A stretch of 64,000 bases of DNA from Lentzea fradiae (GTDB lineage Bacteria; Actinomycetota; Actinomycetes; Mycobacteriales; Pseudonocardiaceae). A program made the position numbers and the translations under genes. Location: the NCBI RefSeq assembly GCF_900100955.1, contig NZ_FNCC01000010.1:346674-410673 (forward strand), given 5' to 3'. The notes below the pieces were generated by a model. The model saw only the letters and a list, made by a program, of their open reading frames with translations, ran no database searches and was not told the DNA's origin. This document shows, piece by piece, positions 17,244 to 25,898 of the stretch. Numbering within the stretch: the first letter of the stretch is position 1; each line of letters opens with the position of its first letter.

Positions 17244-17843
17244 GTGCCGAGGGGTGAGCGCCCGACGCTGACCGAGCGACGCGCCGAGGAGCTGCGCGCC
17301 GCCATCGCCCGCACCGCGATGGAGATCTTCGTGGCCGACGGCGACACCTCGGCGAAGGTGGAACGGATCGCCGAGGCCGCCGGCGTCTCCCCACGCACCT
17401 TCCACCGACACTTCCCCGTCAAGGAGGACGTGGTGCGCCCGCTTTTCCGTGCCACGTCCGAGGCCGTCGCGGCCGCTCTGCGGGACGTCCCGGACACCAC
17501 CGATCCGGTCGAGGCCCTCGTCGTAGCCTGGACCGCCGCCATGCCAGGTGGCCGCCTCAGCGAGTTCGACCGGCGCTTCCTCACGCTGATGGTGACCACC
17601 TCGGAGTACCGCCTGCGCTGGCAGGAGGCCGACCAGGAGCTCTGCGAGGTGATCGCCGGGTACCTCGACCGCCGCCTCCCGGCCGGCGGGCACCCGCTGC
17701 ACCGGACGCTGCCCGCCTACCTGGTCGTGCACGCCACCCGGCACGTCTTCGAGCACTGGATCACGTCCGGCTCCGAGGAGGACCTCGCCGGGCTGTTGCG
17801 CGACGCGCTGCGGATGGTGCTGGCCGGCGCGGCCGTGCGGTGA
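17244..17843 (+). CDS. TetR-family transcriptional regulator
   Basis: At 199 residues, the N-terminal HTH (about 12-60) includes VERIAEAAGVSPRTFHRHFPVKED, the canonical TetR recognition helix region, and the rest is an all-helical ligand domain. Start: GGAGAGG lies 7 nt ahead of GTG 17244; GTG 17238 is only 1 nt from it. The gene converges on the CaiB CoA-transferase gene with 3 bp between stops and shares a control region with the IclR gene. Confidence 0.88.
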   Translation: MPRGERPTLTERRAEELRAAIARTAMEIFVADGDTSAKVERIAEAAGVSPRTFHRHFPVKEDVVRPLFRATSEAVAAALRDVPDTTDPVEALVVAWTAAMPGGRLSEFDRRFLTLMVTTSEYRLRWQEADQELCEVIAGYLDRRLPAGGHPLHRTLPAYLVVHATRHVFEHWITSGSEEDLAGLLRDALRMVLAGAAVR

Positions 17844-17846
17844 TGC

Positions 17847-19037
17847 TCAGCCGAACGCGCCGCACTCGCGCAGAGCCGCGAGATCCTCTACCCCGTAACC
17901 GCGGGCGGCCAGCACGCGTTCGGTGTCGGCCCCCTGGGCGACGGGCGCACGAGGCGGCACCGGTGCCGAACGGCTGAGCTTGATCGGCACGCCGATCCCC
18001 CGGTAACCGCCGTCGGAGACCACCATCCGCCGGTGGCGGACCTGGGGCGCGGCCAAGGCGGCTGCGACGTCGTTGACCGGACTCGCGGGAACCCCTCGCA
18101 CCCTCAGGGCTTCGGCCAGTTCACCAGCGTCCCGGGCGCGGAACAGCGGGTCGAGCAGGGCCAGCAGGTCGGCGCGGTGCTCGACGCGGTCCCGGTTGCG
18201 CAGGAACCTCTCGTCCCCGGCAAGGTCCGGCCGGCCCAGCACTTCCGTGAGCGCGGCGAAGTGGGCGTCACTGGCCGCCGCCACGAACAGGCTGCCGCCG
18301 CGGGCGGTGCGGAACACCTGGTACGGCGCGACGGTCGGGTGCGCTGCCCCGGTGCGGACCGGCACGTGCCCGGACGCGAGGTGGGCGGCCGAGTGCGGGT
18401 GCATGAGCGACACCACGGCGTCCACCAACGTGATGTCCACCAGCTGCCCGCGACCGCTGACCGTCCGCTCGGCGAGAGCCAGCAGGACGCCCGCGAACGC
18501 TTGGTGCGCGGCGGTGATGTCCACGACCGGCACGCCGACGCGCAACGGGTCTCCGTCCGGTTCGCCGTTGACGCTCATCAGCCCGCCGTGGGCCTGCAAC
18601 ACCGCGTCGTAGCCCGGTTCACCGCCCAGCGGACCGTCCACGCCGTAGCCGGTGATGCGGCAGTACACCAGGCGCGGGAACCGTGCCGCCAGGTGCGACT
18701 CGTACCCCAGTCCCCAGCGTTCCATGGTGCCGGCTTTGAAGTTCTCCACGACCACGTCCGCGTCGGCGATGAGGTCGAGCACCACCTCCCGGGCCCGTCC
18801 GATCTTGAGGTCGAGCACGACGTTGGCCTTGTTGCGGTTGAGGCCCTGGTAGTAGGCGCTGGTGGTCTGCTCCTCGTCCACGAACGGCGGTCCCCAGCGC
18901 CGGGTCTCGTCCCCCGCAGGGGGTTCGACTTTGATCACCTCGGCTCCATGGTCGGCGAGCATCTGCGTGCACAGCGGCCCGGCCAGCACCCGGCTGAGGT
19001 CCAGGACCTTCAGGCCGCGCAACGCTCCCCCGCTCAT
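17847..19037 (-). CDS. CaiB/BaiF family (type III) CoA-transferase
   Basis: The 396-residue protein has the family opening LKVLDLSRVLAGPLCTQMLADHGAEVIKVE, whose next conserved stretch (NRNKANVVLDLK, about 80) and the catalytic Asp region near DVVVENFKAG fit. It moves CoA from one acyl thioester to a free acid. Its ATG overlaps the stop of the short acyl-CoA dehydrogenase gene (ATGA), with GGAGG just upstream. It is the last gene of the acyl-CoA dehydrogenase operon and would activate the acid before oxidation. Confidence 0.92.
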   Translation of the reverse strand: MSGGALRGLKVLDLSRVLAGPLCTQMLADHGAEVIKVEPPAGDETRRWGPPFVDEEQTTSAYYQGLNRNKANVVLDLKIGRAREVVLDLIADADVVVENFKAGTMERWGLGYESHLAARFPRLVYCRITGYGVDGPLGGEPGYDAVLQAHGGLMSVNGEPDGDPLRVGVPVVDITAAHQAFAGVLLALAERTVSGRGQLVDITLVDAVVSLMHPHSAAHLASGHVPVRTGAAHPTVAPYQVFRTARGGSLFVAAASDAHFAALTEVLGRPDLAGDERFLRNRDRVEHRADLLALLDPLFRARDAGELAEALRVRGVPASPVNDVAAALAAPQVRHRRMVVSDGGYRGIGVPIKLSRSAPVPPRAPVAQGADTERVLAARGYGVEDLAALRECGAFG

Positions 19038-20050
19038 CGGGCACCTCCTGCGACCGTCGACCACCAGGAGCCTTCCGCCACCACGGCGGCGGCCAGCCGG
19101 TCCTGCCAGTGGGCCTCGTTGCCGAACTCCTCGCGCCACGACCACAGCCGCGTGGTCGCCGCGCCGAGGTGGTGCTCGGCGGAGTAGCCGAGCGCACCGT
19201 GCAACTGATGTCCGATCGTGGCGACGACATGCGCGCCGGCCGACGTGGTGGCCTTGGCGGCGGCCACGGCGAACTCGGGCCGGTGGTGCGCCTCGACCGC
19301 GAGCAGGGCGGCGTCTGCGCTGATCCGCATGGCGGTGACCTCCGCCGCGAGCGCGGCCAGGTGTTGCTGCACGGCTTGGAAGCGGGCCAGCGGGCGGCCG
19401 AACTGCTCGCGTTCGGCCACGTACTGCCGCGCGGACTTCAGCACCGCACGCGCCGCACCCGCCAACTGCACCGACCGTGCCAGCGCCCCTCTCAGCCGCA
19501 AGTCGTCGACGTCGACCCCGACCGGTGCGGCGGTGAGCGCCTCGACATCGTCGAAGACCGCGATGTCGCGCGGTTCCCCGGCGAGGTTCTCCGCCTTCTC
19601 GAGCTCGCCCACAGGTACCACGGCCACCGACACCTCGTCACCGTCACGGGCGAGAACGACGATGTGGTCGGCATGTCGCGCCCACGGCACTGCCGCCCGG
19701 CCCGACAGCCGCAATGAGCCACCGCGCCGGTGCGCCTCGACCTCGTCGAGCGAGGCCACGACCAGACCACCTGGCACGGCCACACCGGCTTGGGCCAACA
19801 ACCATCCCGCCAGGAAGGCCGACTCGGCGACCGGGGCGGCGGAGGCGTGGAAGGCGACGAGGTCGACCACCACCGCGAGGTCGCGCAGTCCCCCACCGCT
19901 ACCGCCGACCTCCTCGGGCACGCCCAGTAGGTGGAAGCCCGTGTCGGACAGGTCTTTCCACAGCGCGGCGTCGAAGCCGCCGCGCGCCGACCGTCCTTTG
20001 AGGATCGCGCCGACCGCGGCCCGGATCTCCTCGTGCAGCTCGTCGTTCAC
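19034..20050 (-). CDS. Acyl-CoA dehydrogenase-like subunit (short)
   Basis: The 338-residue protein has the acyl-CoA dehydrogenase C-terminal helical domain (REQFGRPLARFQAVQQHLA, about 235-255) but a shortened N-terminal part, and lacks the FAD-contact motif GGTNEI that its partner has. It is encoded by GTG overlapping the partner's stop (GTGA). Paired unequal subunits of this kind form heterotetramers in steroid side-chain and related catabolism, where only one subunit binds FAD productively. Here it is probably the structural half. Confidence 0.85.
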   Translation of the reverse strand: MNDELHEEIRAAVGAILKGRSARGGFDAALWKDLSDTGFHLLGVPEEVGGSGGGLRDLAVVVDLVAFHASAAPVAESAFLAGWLLAQAGVAVPGGLVVASLDEVEAHRRGGSLRLSGRAAVPWARHADHIVVLARDGDEVSVAVVPVGELEKAENLAGEPRDIAVFDDVEALTAAPVGVDVDDLRLRGALARSVQLAGAARAVLKSARQYVAEREQFGRPLARFQAVQQHLAALAAEVTAMRISADAALLAVEAHHRPEFAVAAAKATTSAGAHVVATIGHQLHGALGYSAEHHLGAATTRLWSWREEFGNEAHWQDRLAAAVVAEGSWWSTVAGGAR

Positions 20051-21195
20051 CGGACCCCCAGTCCGCGGGCCACGACGGACCGCAGGATCTCGTTCGTCCC
20101 GCCGCGCAGGGTGAACGCGGGGGTGTGCGGGATCGCGTCCGCGAGCAGTCCCGCCAGTCCGTCGGCGCCCGGTCGGGGTTCGATACCGGCCAGCCTCCGC
20201 ACGGTCTCCACGACATCGCCCTCGAAGCGCGAGCCCAGGTCCTTGACGAGTGCCGCGGCCACCTCGGGGGATCGTCCCGCAGCGAGTGCCGCGGCCACCG
20301 CCAGCGAGAGCTGCCGCAGCGTCCAGGCGCGGGCCGTGAGCCTTCCGACCTCGCGTGCGGCCACCGGGTCGGTGAGGCGAAGTTCCGACGACCACGTCTC
20401 GAGCAGCGGGGCGGTGCTGAGGAACCGCTCGGGACCGGAGCGCTCGTGCGCCAGCTCGGCGACGACCTGCCGCCAGCCCGCGCCACGTTCGCCCAGCAGC
20501 GCGCCGGCCGGGACGACAGCGTGGTCGAGAACGACCTCGTTGAAGTGGTGCTCGCCGTCGATCGTCGTGATCGGCCGGACGTGCACCGCCGGGTGCGGCA
20601 GGTCGACCACGAACTGCGACAGGCCGTTGTGCCGGTCCCCCGGTGCGCCGTCCGTACGTGCGAGCAACACGATCGCGTGGGCGAAGTGCGCGCCGGTGGT
20701 CCACAGCTTGGTGCCGGTGATCTCCCACCCGCCGTCCGCTTCGCGGGCGCGGGTGCGTACGGCGGCCAGGTCGGACCCCGCGTCCGGCTCGCTCATGCCG
20801 ATGGCGAAGAAGCACTCGCCGCGAGCTATCCCGGGCAGGTAACGCCGCCGCTGTTCTTCGGTTCCGTTGCGCAGAACGGAAGGGGCCATCTGGCGGTCGG
20901 CGATCCAGTGCGCGGCGACCGGCGCGCCCGCTGCCAGCAGTTCCTCGACGACCGCGAAGCGCTCCAGTGGAGAGCGGTCGTGGCCGCCGTAGCGGGTGGG
21001 CAGGGTCATGCCCAGCCAACCGCGTGCGCCGAGCCGTCTGCTGAAGGCGGGGTCGGCGGCGGACATCCATGCGTCGCTACGCGGCCGGAACGCGCCTGCG
21101 GCACGCTGGTCGTCGAGGAACTGCCGCACCTCGTCCCGGAGCCGCAGCTCCGAGTCGCCGGGGCGGTGGGCGGCGAGGTCGATCGTGGCTGTCAC
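20047..21195 (-). CDS. Acyl-CoA dehydrogenase (FAD-binding partner)
   Basis: The 382-residue protein has the family segment FAIGMSEPDAGSDLA (about 125-140) for substrate and flavin contact, WEITGTKLWTTGA following it, and RGGTNEILRSVVARGLG at the C-terminus. It desaturates an acyl-CoA with electrons passing to ETF. GTG 21195 follows GAGAGGAG. It heads the operon ACAD-ACAD-CaiB, just downstream of a palindrome ATTGGATCCAAT probably bound by the adjacent GntR regulator. Confidence 0.92.
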   Translation of the reverse strand: MTATIDLAAHRPGDSELRLRDEVRQFLDDQRAAGAFRPRSDAWMSAADPAFSRRLGARGWLGMTLPTRYGGHDRSPLERFAVVEELLAAGAPVAAHWIADRQMAPSVLRNGTEEQRRRYLPGIARGECFFAIGMSEPDAGSDLAAVRTRAREADGGWEITGTKLWTTGAHFAHAIVLLARTDGAPGDRHNGLSQFVVDLPHPAVHVRPITTIDGEHHFNEVVLDHAVVPAGALLGERGAGWRQVVAELAHERSGPERFLSTAPLLETWSSELRLTDPVAAREVGRLTARAWTLRQLSLAVAAALAAGRSPEVAAALVKDLGSRFEGDVVETVRRLAGIEPRPGADGLAGLLADAIPHTPAFTLRGGTNEILRSVVARGLGVR

Positions 21196-21232
21196 CCGGA
21201 CTCCTCTCTCGGGGTCCGGATCACACTAGAAA

Positions 21233-21244
21233 ATTGGATCCAAT
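21233..21244. promoter_or_regulatory. 12-bp perfect palindrome ATTGGATCCAAT, candidate GntR operator
   Basis: A perfect dyad 37 bp upstream of the acyl-CoA dehydrogenase start, in an AT-rich patch. On the minus strand a TAGTGT hexamer just downstream could be the -10 box, placing the dyad in the promoter spacer. FadR-type GntR proteins bind short dyads of TTGG/CCAA-like form, and such a regulator is encoded next door. Confidence 0.65.
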
Positions 21245-21275
21245 CCTGAATCCATAGTTCCGCTGAGTGGACTCC

Positions 21276-21962
21276 TCATCCAGCTGACGGCCGAGGCGTC
21301 GCGCCGGCGCGGAACATCAGCGACAGTTGCGCCTCGGAACCCGCCCGGTGCGTGTCCATTAGCTCGACCAGGCGGTCCAGGTCACCCGAGCCCAGGGCGG
21401 CCACCATGTCCCGGTGCTCGGTGAGGATGCGTGCCCGCGCGGCCTCGTCGTAGAGGTACACCGCGTGGTAGGGCAGCGCCCACGTCCAGATGCGGTTGAT
21501 CTCGGCGACCACCAGGTTCAGGCTGCTCATCTCGAAGATCGCCTGGTGGAAGGCGCTGTTGGCCTCCCTCATGCGGGGCAGGTCCAGATCGGCGGCGGCC
21601 CGTTCGACGTCCTCGGCGAGTGACCCGATCCGGTCCAGCTGTCCGGCGTCCGGGCGCGGCAACCCGCGGATCACCTCGGTCTCCAGCAGCCGGCGCATCA
21701 GGTACACCTGGTCGAACTCCGGACGGCTCAACCGCGCTACCGCGAAGCCCACGTTGTGCTCGTGCGCGACCAGCCCGTCGGCGACCAGCTGGCGCAAGCC
21801 CTCGCGCACCGGCAGCCGGCTCACCCCGAGCACGGCGGCCATCTGCTCCTGCCGGATCTGCTGCCCCGGCAGCAGGTCACCCGAGACGATCATCCGCTTG
21901 ATGCCGTCGACCACGCGCGACACGGCCTGGTCGGCGGCGTCCGCGCTCCTCTTGGCTGGCAT
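21276..21962 (-). CDS. GntR-family regulator, FadR (FCD) subfamily
   Basis: At 228 residues, the N-terminal winged HTH reads GQQIRQEQMAAVLGVSRLPV, then REGLRQLVADGL. The C-terminal all-helical FCD domain has FHQAIFEMSS (metal-ligand His expected) and ILTEHRDMVAAL. Such proteins repress carbon-acid degradation genes until the acid or acyl-CoA binds. ATG 21962 is 5 nt after GGAG; GTG 21968 overlaps that ribosome site. It sits next to the acyl-CoA dehydrogenase operon and its palindrome. Confidence 0.9.
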   Translation of the reverse strand: MPAKRSADAADQAVSRVVDGIKRMIVSGDLLPGQQIRQEQMAAVLGVSRLPVREGLRQLVADGLVAHEHNVGFAVARLSRPEFDQVYLMRRLLETEVIRGLPRPDAGQLDRIGSLAEDVERAAADLDLPRMREANSAFHQAIFEMSSLNLVVAEINRIWTWALPYHAVYLYDEAARARILTEHRDMVAALGSGDLDRLVELMDTHRAGSEAQLSLMFRAGATPRPSAG

Positions 21963-21984
21963 GGGCACTCCTCACGATCCGCAC

Positions 21985-21996
21985 CACCGTACGGTG
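21985..21996. promoter_or_regulatory. 12-bp perfect palindrome CACCGTACGGTG
   Basis: Perfect dyad 22 bp upstream of the GntR start and downstream of the SDR stop. It may be an operator for the GntR gene or the tip of a terminator for the SDR gene. It differs in sequence from the dyad at 21233. Confidence 0.4.
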
Positions 21997-22045
21997 CGCG
22001 GTCGGGTGGGCGGGTGACGGCGCACCGGCCCGGCCCACCCACCGG

Positions 22046-22792
22046 TCAGGACGTGACGCTGCCGCCGTTGAGGTTCAGGATCTGCCCGGTCAGCCAGGAC
22101 GCCTCCGGCGAGGCGAGGTAGACCACGGCCGCACCGACGTCCTCGGGCCTGCCCAGCCGCCGGGTGGGGATCTTCTGCGCGAACACCTCGGTGGCCGCCC
22201 CGGCGGCGTTGGTCTGCAGCCCGAGGGCCAGCGTGTTGACCGTGACGCCGGAGGGCGCGAGCTCTTGCGACAGGTGCCGCATGAAGCCCTCTACCCCGCT
22301 CTTGCCCGCCCCGTACAGCGACAAACCTTGGTCCGAGCCCGTGCGGGCGGCTCCGGAGGAGATCTGCACGATGCGTCCCCACCCGGTCTCGCACATGTCG
22401 TCCACGACCGCCGAAACGCAGTTCATCGCGCCGAACAGGTTGATCTCGATCGGCGCGCGCCACCGGCTCGGCTCCAGGGTGCGGAAGTGCCCCTGCCCGA
22501 AGTCGGCGGCGATACCGGCGTTGTGCACCATGATGTCGACGGACCGCCCCAACCCGTCACGAGCTCGCGCCACGGCCTCCCGGACCGCGTCGCGGTCGGT
22601 GACGTCGAACGGCACCGCCAACGCCGTGCCGCCCACCGCCGTGATCTCCTTCGCGACCGCCTCGGCCCGCTCGGCCACCAGGTCGTTGACCGCCACGGCC
22701 GCGCCCCGAGCCGCCAGCGCACGGGCGATGCCCGCACCCGCGTTCTGACCGGCTCCGGTGACCAGGGCCGCGTGGCCCGACAGATCGAACAT
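22046..22792 (-). CDS. SDR-family oxidoreductase
   Basis: The 248-residue classical SDR has a loosened cofactor loop TGAGQNAGAGIA (about 10-21), HNAG in place of NNAG, and active-site YGAGK. ATG 22792 has GAGGA upstream; the longer frame would overlap the preceding glyoxalase-like gene. It probably oxidises or reduces a hydroxyl or oxo group, or acts as a beta-oxidation 3-hydroxyacyl enzyme. Its operon partner upstream is the VOC protein. Confidence 0.87.
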   Translation of the reverse strand: MFDLSGHAALVTGAGQNAGAGIARALAARGAAVAVNDLVAERAEAVAKEITAVGGTALAVPFDVTDRDAVREAVARARDGLGRSVDIMVHNAGIAADFGQGHFRTLEPSRWRAPIEINLFGAMNCVSAVVDDMCETGWGRIVQISSGAARTGSDQGLSLYGAGKSGVEGFMRHLSQELAPSGVTVNTLALGLQTNAAGAATEVFAQKIPTRRLGRPEDVGAAVVYLASPEASWLTGQILNLNGGSVTS

Positions 22793-22833
22793 CGTCGTCC
22801 TCTTCCCGTGTGTTGTGGTCGTCGAGACAGCTC

Positions 22834-23223
22834 TCACGAGCCCTGCACCAACTCCAGCGCGTGCCCCTCCGGATCGGTCACCACGGCCACCCGCATCCCG
22901 GTGCCGGGCAGCGCCCTGGGTTCGACGCGCACGGAGCCACCGGCCGCCACAGCGGCGCGCACGACCTCGTCGACATCGGTGACGCCGAAGCCGAGAACGA
23001 CCTCACCGGCCGGCGGAACATCCCGATCGAGATACCGCACCAGCAGCACCGTCGGCCCCGCACCGGAGCCGGCGAGCACGAGCTGCTCGTAGCGACCCTC
23101 GCCCTCACCACCGGACAGCCGGTGCACGGCCGCCAGCGCGACGACGGACCGGTAGAACTCGGCCTGCGCGTCAAGGTCGTTCACGACGACCTTGACGAAC
23201 GTCAACTGCCCACCGTCGCCCAT
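22834..23223 (-). CDS. VOC/glyoxalase-family protein
   Basis: This is a 129-residue single-module vicinal-oxygen-chelate protein: LTFVKVVVNDLDAQAEFYRS at the start, then VLGFGVTDVDEVV and VTDPEGHALELVQ. Metal-ligand Glu in HALELV is present, while a canonical His in the first strand is not obvious. Likely an isomerase, epimerase or lyase-type enzyme or a binding protein. It precedes the SDR on the same strand by 41 bp. Confidence 0.82.
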   Translation of the reverse strand: MGDGGQLTFVKVVVNDLDAQAEFYRSVVALAAVHRLSGGEGEGRYEQLVLAGSGAGPTVLLVRYLDRDVPPAGEVVLGFGVTDVDEVVRAAVAAGGSVRVEPRALPGTGMRVAVVTDPEGHALELVQGS

Positions 23224-23423
23224 GAACCCTCCGGAAGTGGCGTGTCACGACGGCGCGCAGTACAGCCGTTCCGGCTGCGACGAATCGGCCGGTGTTCCAC
23301 TGAGCGGGAGCACGGACATCACCTGAGCGGTGTGCGGCGCCTTGGTCGTGAAAGTCAGCCCGCACCGATCACCGCGAAGACCGGAGACACCGATCGCAGC
23401 GGCAACAAGGCGAGTCTTCTGCT

Positions 23424-24902
23424 TCACGAGGTGCTGCCCGTGGCCGCCCGCGACTGAGCTCCCTCAACGGATTCGAGCTGAGCGAGAAAGGCGTTGCTCT
23501 CGGCCTGGCGCGGGTAGCCAGCGACGTCCTTGACGCATTCAGGGCACCAGTGACCGCCGGTCAGGACCAGACGCGGGCTGCCGATGAACTCATGGCCGAA
23601 CGCGCACCGCCAGGACAGCGGCGTGGCGATATCGCCCTTCGGCACATCACCGGAGAGGAGCTCTCCCCCGCGGAAAGCGGCAGCGTCGCCGTAATCCGAG
23701 GCCGTCCACCGGGCGGGGTCCTTGTCCTCGTCGTAGCCGTGATCCAGCCGGGATGGCATGCGGTCCGGTTCAACGGGGTGGAAGCTGTCCCAACCGCCGA
23801 TGGCCTCGAACTGCGCACGGGAACCGTAGTAGGCCGCGATCGCCTCCTCGTCCCGATCGCGGACGTAGGCAATGGTGCCCCGCTGCTTGCGGGTGAGCGG
23901 CTTCATGACGAAGTTCTTCACAACCCACGCCGGTATCCGACCCGCCATCTTCAACGAGGGGTTGGCGCGCAACGCCCGATCGAGTGCGGCGTCGAAGGTG
24001 TCACCGCGGAACGGCACCAGCTCCTGCAACCGGTCGGAGTCGGTGTACCACTGGCCGTGGAAGTTGCGGGTGGCGAACCAGTTCCGGTCGTACCAGCGCC
24101 GCGGGTCCCCGACACCCAGCGCCGCACTGATGCGTGTCTGCAGCTGCCAGTTGGTCAACCGCCATCCCTCGCCGCCGCCGATGTTGTAAATACCGCCCCA
24201 GAACTCATCGGGTATATCGGGTTCGCAGGCGTTGGCCAGCAACCGCGCCGCGTCCTCGGCAGACACCCACTCCATGACGCCGCCGAGCGTGGAGTGCGTC
24301 ATGATCGGGTCGCGGATCTGCAACATGCCGGGGTGAAAGATGCCGGTCTGGCGCAGCCACGCCCAGCGGGGCAAGCCGGAGTCGACGAGTTCCTTCTCGG
24401 CGATCACCTTCGTCTGCCCGTACTCGTCATAGCGGGAAACGCGCAGCGGGTCTCCGACACGACCCCAATGGTGCGGCGGGTTGCGATCACCGGTCTGCGC
24501 GACGGAACCAATGCCGACGACGGCAGTACGGGCGGGGTCGGGCTGGGCACGCACCGCGCGGACGATGTTGCGGATGCTGCCCACGTTGACCCGGTGAGCC
24601 AACTCGGGGCGATCATCGGCGTACGGCGAAACCACCGCGCCGACGTGCAGAACGAAGTCCGCACCGCGCACGCAGCGCTCGACCGCCTCGTAGTCGGTGA
24701 GGTCCCCGTGGACGACCTCGAGGTTCTCCATGTCCGCGTAGCGGCGAATCACTTCGGTGTCGCGCTTGCTGGGCAGGACCAACGCCACGACCTCGACGTG
24801 GTCTGCGCGCACGCGGAATTCGTCGAGGACTGCGCGCCCCCAGTTACCTGTGGCACCGGTGAGGAAGACCCGAGTTCGCCTGTTTCGCAAGTGTGGCCTC
24901 AT
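23424..24902 (-). CDS. NAD-dependent epimerase/dehydratase fused to a C-terminal zinc-ribbon-like tail
   Basis: The 492-residue protein starts with an extended-SDR Rossmann fold: GATGNWG (about 16-22) and active-site YGQTK near residue 160. After about residue 330 the sequence no longer resembles an epimerase. Near the C-terminus it reads SWRCAFGHEF, then about 14 residues later HWCPECV, giving Cys/His then CxxC spacing that could bind zinc. The last 40 residues are polar. The start ATG has no clear ribosome site, so it may be leaderless or start a few codons later. Two CTAGCACGTGC palindromes stand 200-260 bp upstream. Function unknown. Confidence 0.75.
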   Translation of the reverse strand: MRPHLRNRRTRVFLTGATGNWGRAVLDEFRVRADHVEVVALVLPSKRDTEVIRRYADMENLEVVHGDLTDYEAVERCVRGADFVLHVGAVVSPYADDRPELAHRVNVGSIRNIVRAVRAQPDPARTAVVGIGSVAQTGDRNPPHHWGRVGDPLRVSRYDEYGQTKVIAEKELVDSGLPRWAWLRQTGIFHPGMLQIRDPIMTHSTLGGVMEWVSAEDAARLLANACEPDIPDEFWGGIYNIGGGEGWRLTNWQLQTRISAALGVGDPRRWYDRNWFATRNFHGQWYTDSDRLQELVPFRGDTFDAALDRALRANPSLKMAGRIPAWVVKNFVMKPLTRKQRGTIAYVRDRDEEAIAAYYGSRAQFEAIGGWDSFHPVEPDRMPSRLDHGYDEDKDPARWTASDYGDAAAFRGGELLSGDVPKGDIATPLSWRCAFGHEFIGSPRLVLTGGHWCPECVKDVAGYPRQAESNAFLAQLESVEGAQSRAATGSTS

Positions 24903-25102
24903 TTCGCGTGGTGAGGGCGTTGTGGAGCGACGTGAGCCGCCCCGACCTGGTGGGCGATTGCGCTGTCATGGGGAACTGCTGCTCAGGTCTGGACTCGACC
25001 GGCCCCAGCTCGCTCGGTATTTCGGCCGGAGCCGTCGAAGGCAAGGGCCGTAAAGCCGGCGGCAGATGCGTTAGATCGTTGAACAGCGCTCCGTCGTCGG
25101 CA

Positions 25103-25159
25103 CTAGCACGTGCTAGCCGCCGTGCCGCAAAGTACACGCGAGAGCTAGCACGTGCAAGC
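25103..25159. promoter_or_regulatory. Pair of CTAGCACGTGC palindromes
   Basis: CTAGCACGTGCTAG (25103-25116) is a perfect 14-bp dyad. GCTAGCACGTGCAAGC (25144-25159) repeats it imperfectly, centre to centre 42 bp, about four helical turns. They lie 200-260 bp upstream of the epimerase gene in a 390-bp gap with no other feature. The spacing suggests cooperative binding by one regulator. Confidence 0.6.
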
Positions 25160-25242
25160 AAAGGTGGCGTCAAGCTAACCGACAGGTTCCAGCTTGTACG
25201 TGCCGACTAATGCATCTGCGCAGATCAAACGGGTGGCGGCGC

Positions 25243-25480
25243 TAGGGCGTGTCCTGCGGATCTTTCTCATGATCGTGTGCAGATGATGGTCTGTGGTCGG
25301 ACGTGGTGAGCTGACGGACAAGGCCTGGGCGGCGATCGCGCCGTACTGCCTGCGCAGAGCGGGCAGCGCGGTGGCCGGTGGCGCAGCCACCGGCAGGTGA
25401 TCAACGCGATCCTCTGGAAGGAACGCACCGGCGCCCCGTGGCGTGACCTTGCGCGTGCCGGAAACTACGTCCATGCAGGT
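25243..25480 (+). pseudogene. IS5-family transposase remnant
   Basis: Translation from 25293 gives VVGRGELTDKAWAAIAP, the N-terminus of IS5/IS427-group transposases. After a frame change come INAILWKERTGAPWRDL, a hallmark of the same family. The catalytic domain is missing. GGGCGTGTCCTGCGGATC at 25245 resembles an IS end. The remnant has a frameshift and a 3' deletion. Confidence 0.75.
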
Positions 25481-25509
25481 CAAGGCACATGGCGATACTC
25501 GTGGATGAC

Positions 25510-25809
25510 TCAGTCGAGAAGATAATGTCGGTCTATGATGCGGCGTTCAATCTGAGCGGGTTCGCCAGGCTGAGGCCGGCCCCGCAGGGGTGCCGCGTCG
25601 GCGAGCGATCGACGGGCTCGATGCTCGCTGTAGTACCGCTCGTACTCACCCAGCGCATATCGCAGATGGGCCTGATTCCAGATAAGCGGGCAATAGAAGA
25701 GGTCGCCGCGGAAGTTCTTGCTCCAGTCGATACAGATCAGCCCGAAAGATTGATTAGTGTCGGCTGGCCCTCTATACTGAATTCGAGCTATCCAATAGCG
25801 CGTGAACAC
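25510..25809 (-). pseudogene. Transposase C-terminal fragment (IS3-like integrase)
   Basis: The text QAHLRYALGEYERYYSEHRA, followed by RRSLADAAPLR, is the C-terminal end of an actinobacterial IS3-like integrase. No DDE catalytic core is present in this stretch. The upstream part of the frame is unrelated. It is AT-richer than its surroundings. Confidence 0.6.
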
Positions 25810-25898
25810 ACGAGTTGCGCAAGCTTGCTACATATGGGAACTCAAGTCTGGGACACGGAATTACCCCACGGGAGCAATTTATTCGTGGGGTAATTGCT

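Noticed and set aside
25489-25893. 134-codon plus-strand frame in the IS zone
   Set aside because: Opposite to a recognisable integrase tail; no family features.
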